Below are positions 60,407 through 64,000 of a stretch of DNA of 64,000 nucleotides, in pieces. The stretch is from Apium graveolens (Eukaryota; Streptophyta; Magnoliopsida; Apiales; Apiaceae). The notes beneath the pieces were generated by a model that ran no database searches, was not told where the DNA came from, and saw only the letters and a program-made list of their open reading frames with translations. Made by a program: the position numbers and the translations under genes. The DNA lies in assembly GCF_009905375.1 (NCBI RefSeq), contig NW_027417124.1, positions 62,001-126,000 of the forward strand. The letters run 5' to 3'. Every line of letters begins with the position of its first letter. The stretch's first letter is position 1.

Positions 60407-61793
60407 TCCTAAGAAAACAAATGAGGGTATTTTTTTTCTCATATCACTTTCTAACTCCCAGGTTGACTCTTCAACCTTTGGGTTTCTCCATAACACTCTT
60501 ACTAGTTTTACCACTTTATTCCTCAATACTTTCTCTCTTTCCTCTAGAATCTCTATTGGACTCTCTACATATGACAAATCTGCCTGAAGCTCTATTGGCT
60601 CATATTCTATTACATGCCTGGAGTCTGGATTATATTTCTTAAGCAAAGATACGTGAAAAACATTATGAATGTGCTTCATGTGCGGAGGTAACGCCTACTC
60701 GTAAGCTACTTTGCCAACACGCTTTAGAATCTCAAAAGGTCCGACATATCTTGGGCTCAGCTTTCCTTTCTTTCCAAACCTCGTTAGTCCTTTCCACGGT
60801 GATACTTTCAGTAATACCAAGCTTCCTTCTTCGAATTCCATGTCTTTCCTTGACTAGTCTGCATATTTCATTTGACGGTCTTGTGCTGCTATCAATCTTT
60901 TCTGGATTACTTCAACAACTTCCTTTGTCTGCTGCACCAATTCAGGTCCAAGTATTTTACGTTCTCCTACTTCGTCCCAATATACTAGAGATCTACATTT
61001 GCGTCCATAAAGGGCTTCATAGGGTGGCATCCCAATGCTGGCGTGGTAACTGTTGTTATAAGCAAACTCTACCAGGGGTAAATACTCGTCCCAACTTCCT
61101 TTAAAATCAATAACACAAACATGTAACATGTCCTCGATTATCTGGATCGTTCTTTCACTTTGGCCGTCCGTCTGGGGGTGATAGGCCGTACTCATATTCA
61201 GTCTCGTTCCCAAACATTCTTGAAAACTCTTATAAAAATCTCGAATTAAATCTTGGATCTCGATCGGATTCGATAGACACAGGGACTCCATGACGAACTA
61301 CAATTTCCTTCAGGTACATATGGACCAACTTATCGAGCGAAAATCTTTCATATATAGGCTGAAAATGAGCTGACTTGGTAAGTCTGTCCACTATAGCCCA
61401 AATGGCATCATGATTAGCTCTTGTCCTTGGTAATCCAACTATGAAATCCATGGCAATATGTTCCCACTTCCATTCTGGAATTTCCAATGGCTGTAGCAAT
61501 CCACTTGGTCTATGATGCTCGGCTTTAACTCTCTGACATGTATAACATCTGCTAACCCATTCCACAATTTCCCTCTTCATATCTGGCCACCAATAATTCT
61601 CCTTTAAATCTCTGTACATTTTGGTACTCCCTGGATGGATTGAATATCTTGAACTATGTGCTTCCTCTAAAATTTCATTCTTCAGCTCCGTTACTGGTGG
61701 AATCCAAATTCTAGAAGAAAACCTCAGAATACCTTGATCATCCTTTTGCGTGCATAATTCTTCACCTACCAAACGATTTATATCTTGATCCAT
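60383..61793 (-). pseudogene. E5 integrase with chromodomain (broken)
   Basis: [37 protein letters not shown] and [12 protein letters not shown] lie in 61230-61793. A frameshift near 61230-61290 follows, then [14 protein letters not shown] in another frame (60854-61291). A TAG follows KYAD, and another precedes ALPPHM. The chromodomain VLWRNPKVEESTWELESDM is present, but an extra A in an A8 run changes the usual KYPHLF end to KIPSFVFLGDSEDRIF. Confidence 0.93.
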
Positions 61794-61802
61794 TACATCT
61801 TC

Positions 61803-62410
61803 CTAACATTTCTTTATTTTCTCCAACAACTCCGGCTGGAAAGTCATACTGTACACTTTTGCTTCATCAGGCTTGTGAACTCTAATCTCCAATTCCAATT
61901 TCTGAAATTCCTTATATATCTCTTCAGGTACTGATAACACATTTAAGCTTTCCTTCCGACTTAATGCGTCTGCTACAACATTCACTTTACCGGGATGATA
62001 ATTAATCGAACAATCATAATCCTTGATTAATTCTAACCATCTCCTTTGCCTCATATTAAGTTTCTTTTGGGTGAATATTTACTTTAAACTTTTGTGATCC
62101 GTATAAATCTCACACTTCTCTCCATACAGGTAATGTATCCAAATCTTCAATCGAAAACTATGGTTACTAGTTCCAAATCATGAGTAGGATACTTCTGTTC
62201 ATGTGGTTTCAATTGCCTTGACGCATATGCAATCACCTTATCGTGCTGCATTAGAACACAACCTAGTCCCTTGTGAGAAGCATCGCTATAAATTACAAAA
62301 TTCCCTTGATTTTCTGGAAGTGACAAAACAGGTGCCGTGATTAATCGTTGCTTCAATTTCTGAAAACTTTCTTCGCACTTGTCGTTCTATGTAAACTTTT
62401 CATTCTTTCA
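61803..62410 (-). pseudogene. E5 RNase H and linker (frameshifted)
   Basis: [22 protein letters not shown] lies at 62147-62356. A one-base deletion near 62150 (in IVFALKIW) shifts frame. The linker [17 protein letters not shown] is at 61803-62054, ending in a CAG-to-TAG stop at 61803-61805. A TGA at 62408-62410 separates it from RT. Confidence 0.9.
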
Positions 62411-64000
62411 TGTAAGCTTTGTCAATGGTGTTGCAATCCTTGAGAAATTTTGAACGAATCGACGATAATATCCCGCCAATCCCAAGAAACTCCTTACTTC
62501 GGTGGATGTTCCCGGTCTTTCCCAATTAGTAATTGCCTCGATCTTTGCTGGGTCCACTTTGATCCCTTCGTTACTGACTATGTGCCCTAAGAACTGAACC
62601 TCCTCTAACCAAAACTCACACTTCGAGAGTTTAGCATATAACTTCTTTTTCCTTAAAATTTCCAAAGTTGTTCTCAAATGTTCCGCATGATCCTCTTCCG
62701 TTTTTGAATAAATTAAAATATCGTCTATAAACACAATAACAAACTTGTCCAAATACTCCTTGAAAATTCTATTCATCAGGTCCATAAATGCTGTCGGGGC
62801 ATTGGTCAATCCAAAAGACATCACTAAAAACTCGTAATGTCCATACCTTGTTCTGAAAGCTGTCTTTGGTATATCTTCTGGGTTAATCTTCAGTTGATGA
62901 TATCCCGATCTTAAATCAATCTCGAAGAAGTACTTGGCTCCCTTCAATTGGTCAAACAAATCGTCAATTCTAGGTAACAGATACTTGTTCTTGATTGTAA
63001 GCTTATTGAGCTCCCTATAGTCGATGCATAGTCTCATGCTTCCATCTTTCTTTTTGACAAATAATATCGGGGCTCCCCACGGGGATACACTGGGTCTGAT
63101 TACTCCTTTCTCTAACAGCTCTTGCAATTGCTTCGCTAGCTCTTTCATCTCAACGGGCGCCATTCTGTACGGGGCCTTGGATACTGGTTCTGCTCCAGGT
63201 GCTAAGTCGATCGCAAATTCAATTTCTCTATCTGGAGGAAGTCCTGGTAACTCATCGGGAAACACGTTTGGAAATTCATTCACTACTGGAATATCTTCAA
63301 GTTTTGCTGGCTCCTGACTTCTGTCGATCACATATGCTACGAAATGCTCGCATCCTTGCCGTAATAACTTCTTGGCTTGAATCATTGTTAAGAACTTCTT
63401 TACTTGCTTCTGGCCCTTGAACGTTACTATTCTTTCGTCTGGCGTCTTCACCATTACCTTCTTATTTTGACAATCTATCTCGACATCGTGCTTAGATAAC
63501 CAATCCATTCCTAATATAACATCAAATTCTCCTAACTTAAATGGTATCAAATCTACACAAAACTTACTACCAGAAATCTCAATCTCACAATTCCCACAAA
63601 CTTGATTAACAGATACACGTTCTTGATTTGCTAATTCCACAGTCATTATTTCAATTAAATACTCAACTGGATAATTTAACTTACTAACAAAATCTTGTGA
63701 AATAAACGATCGAGTTGCTCCCGAATCTATTAACACTTTCGCATATAAATAATTCACATTAAGCGTACCTGCCACAACATCTGTATCCTGGATAGAATCC
63801 TTCACAGACATGTCAAAAACTCTAGCCCTTGGAGTCTCATTCACTGTTGGGGTAGATCCCATAATCCTCAATGCATTACTGACTGGGGCTGGTGTCTTGC
63901 AATCCCTGGCCATATGTCCTGGCTTTCCATATTTGAAGCACGTAAATCCAATGGCTGGAACCTTCATTGCTGGATTCCGGATAGGCTGATCCTTATTTAC
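62411..64000 (-). CDS. E5 gag end, protease and reverse transcriptase (partial, long open frame)
   Basis: The longest open coding stretch of the window: over 520 residues with no stop, open to the window edge. From the edge: a damaged knuckle [14 protein letters not shown] (second Cys is Tyr), protease [13 protein letters not shown] (Asp codon 63725-63727) and [16 protein letters not shown]. Then [71 protein letters not shown] (62720-62725) and [20 protein letters not shown]. All RT catalytic residues I can check are present, although the downstream domains are broken. Confidence 0.93.

Larger units (their letters stand above)
56966..64000 (-). mobile_element. E5: Ty3/gypsy chromovirus, minus strand, cut by window end
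   Basis: The 3' LTR is 56966-60371 (on the minus strand it begins TGTAATATCCGGG and ends GGAGGGCGCCACA). It is followed by PPT, hairpin and pol up to the gag knuckle at the window edge. It is inserted in F with ACTAG on the left; the matching TSD and 5' LTR lie beyond 64000. Confidence 0.95.

Overview
The window is plant nuclear DNA made entirely of nested LTR retrotransposons. I found no host gene, tRNA, rRNA or other cellular RNA gene. Long AT-rich LTRs, primer-binding sites matching initiator tRNA-Met, 5-bp target-site duplications (TSDs) and Ty3/gypsy gag-pol remnants ending in a chromodomain point to a large, repeat-rich (probably eudicot) genome. I cannot name the species or family from the sequence.

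Names used here. C1 and C2 are the 3' ends of two Ty1/copia-type elements. E1-E5 are Ty3/gypsy chromoviruses that look like the Tekay/Del clade, although E3 is badly decayed. F is a fragment of another Tekay-like element related to E5. X is a fragment of a Tat/Athila-like element inside E3.

Layout: C1 3' end and LTR (1-1908); C2 interior (1909-2072), interrupted by complete E1 on the minus strand (2073-13819, TSD GAAGA) and resuming at 13820-14442 before its 3' LTR (14443-15017). C2 abuts F (15018-15035). F is interrupted by E2 on the minus strand (15036-43277, TSD ATTGT). The 5' LTR of E2 is split by E3 on the plus strand (24099-40599, TSD CAAAA), and the 3' LTR of E3 carries X (34307-35820). 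F resumes at 43278-43434, is interrupted by E4 on the plus strand (43435-56107, TSD TTGAG), and resumes at 56108-56965. There E5 (minus strand, 56966 to beyond 64000) is inserted. The deepest nest is F > E2 > E3 > X.

Organisation of the chromoviruses: LTR, tRNA-Met PBS, leader (with an extra upstream ORF in E3, E4 and F), gag with zinc knuckles, protease, reverse transcriptase/RNase H, integrase with a C-terminal chromodomain, a short conserved hairpin, a polypurine tract and the 3' LTR. Every gag-pol is broken by stops and frameshifts. E4 is the youngest: its LTRs differ by about 1% where I sampled them. E1, E2 and E3 sample at about 3-6%. E3 has 5-kb LTRs and an interior far more decayed than its LTRs, so it was probably copied by another element's enzymes.

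I found no dramatic new system. The best candidates for a second look are the pre-PPT hairpin shared across families, hairpins at matching places in the LTRs, a possible spliced leader ending just before gag, the proline-rich upstream ORF, and a gene-conversion-like identical tract between the two E3 LTRs. Divergence values are by-eye samples, not alignments.
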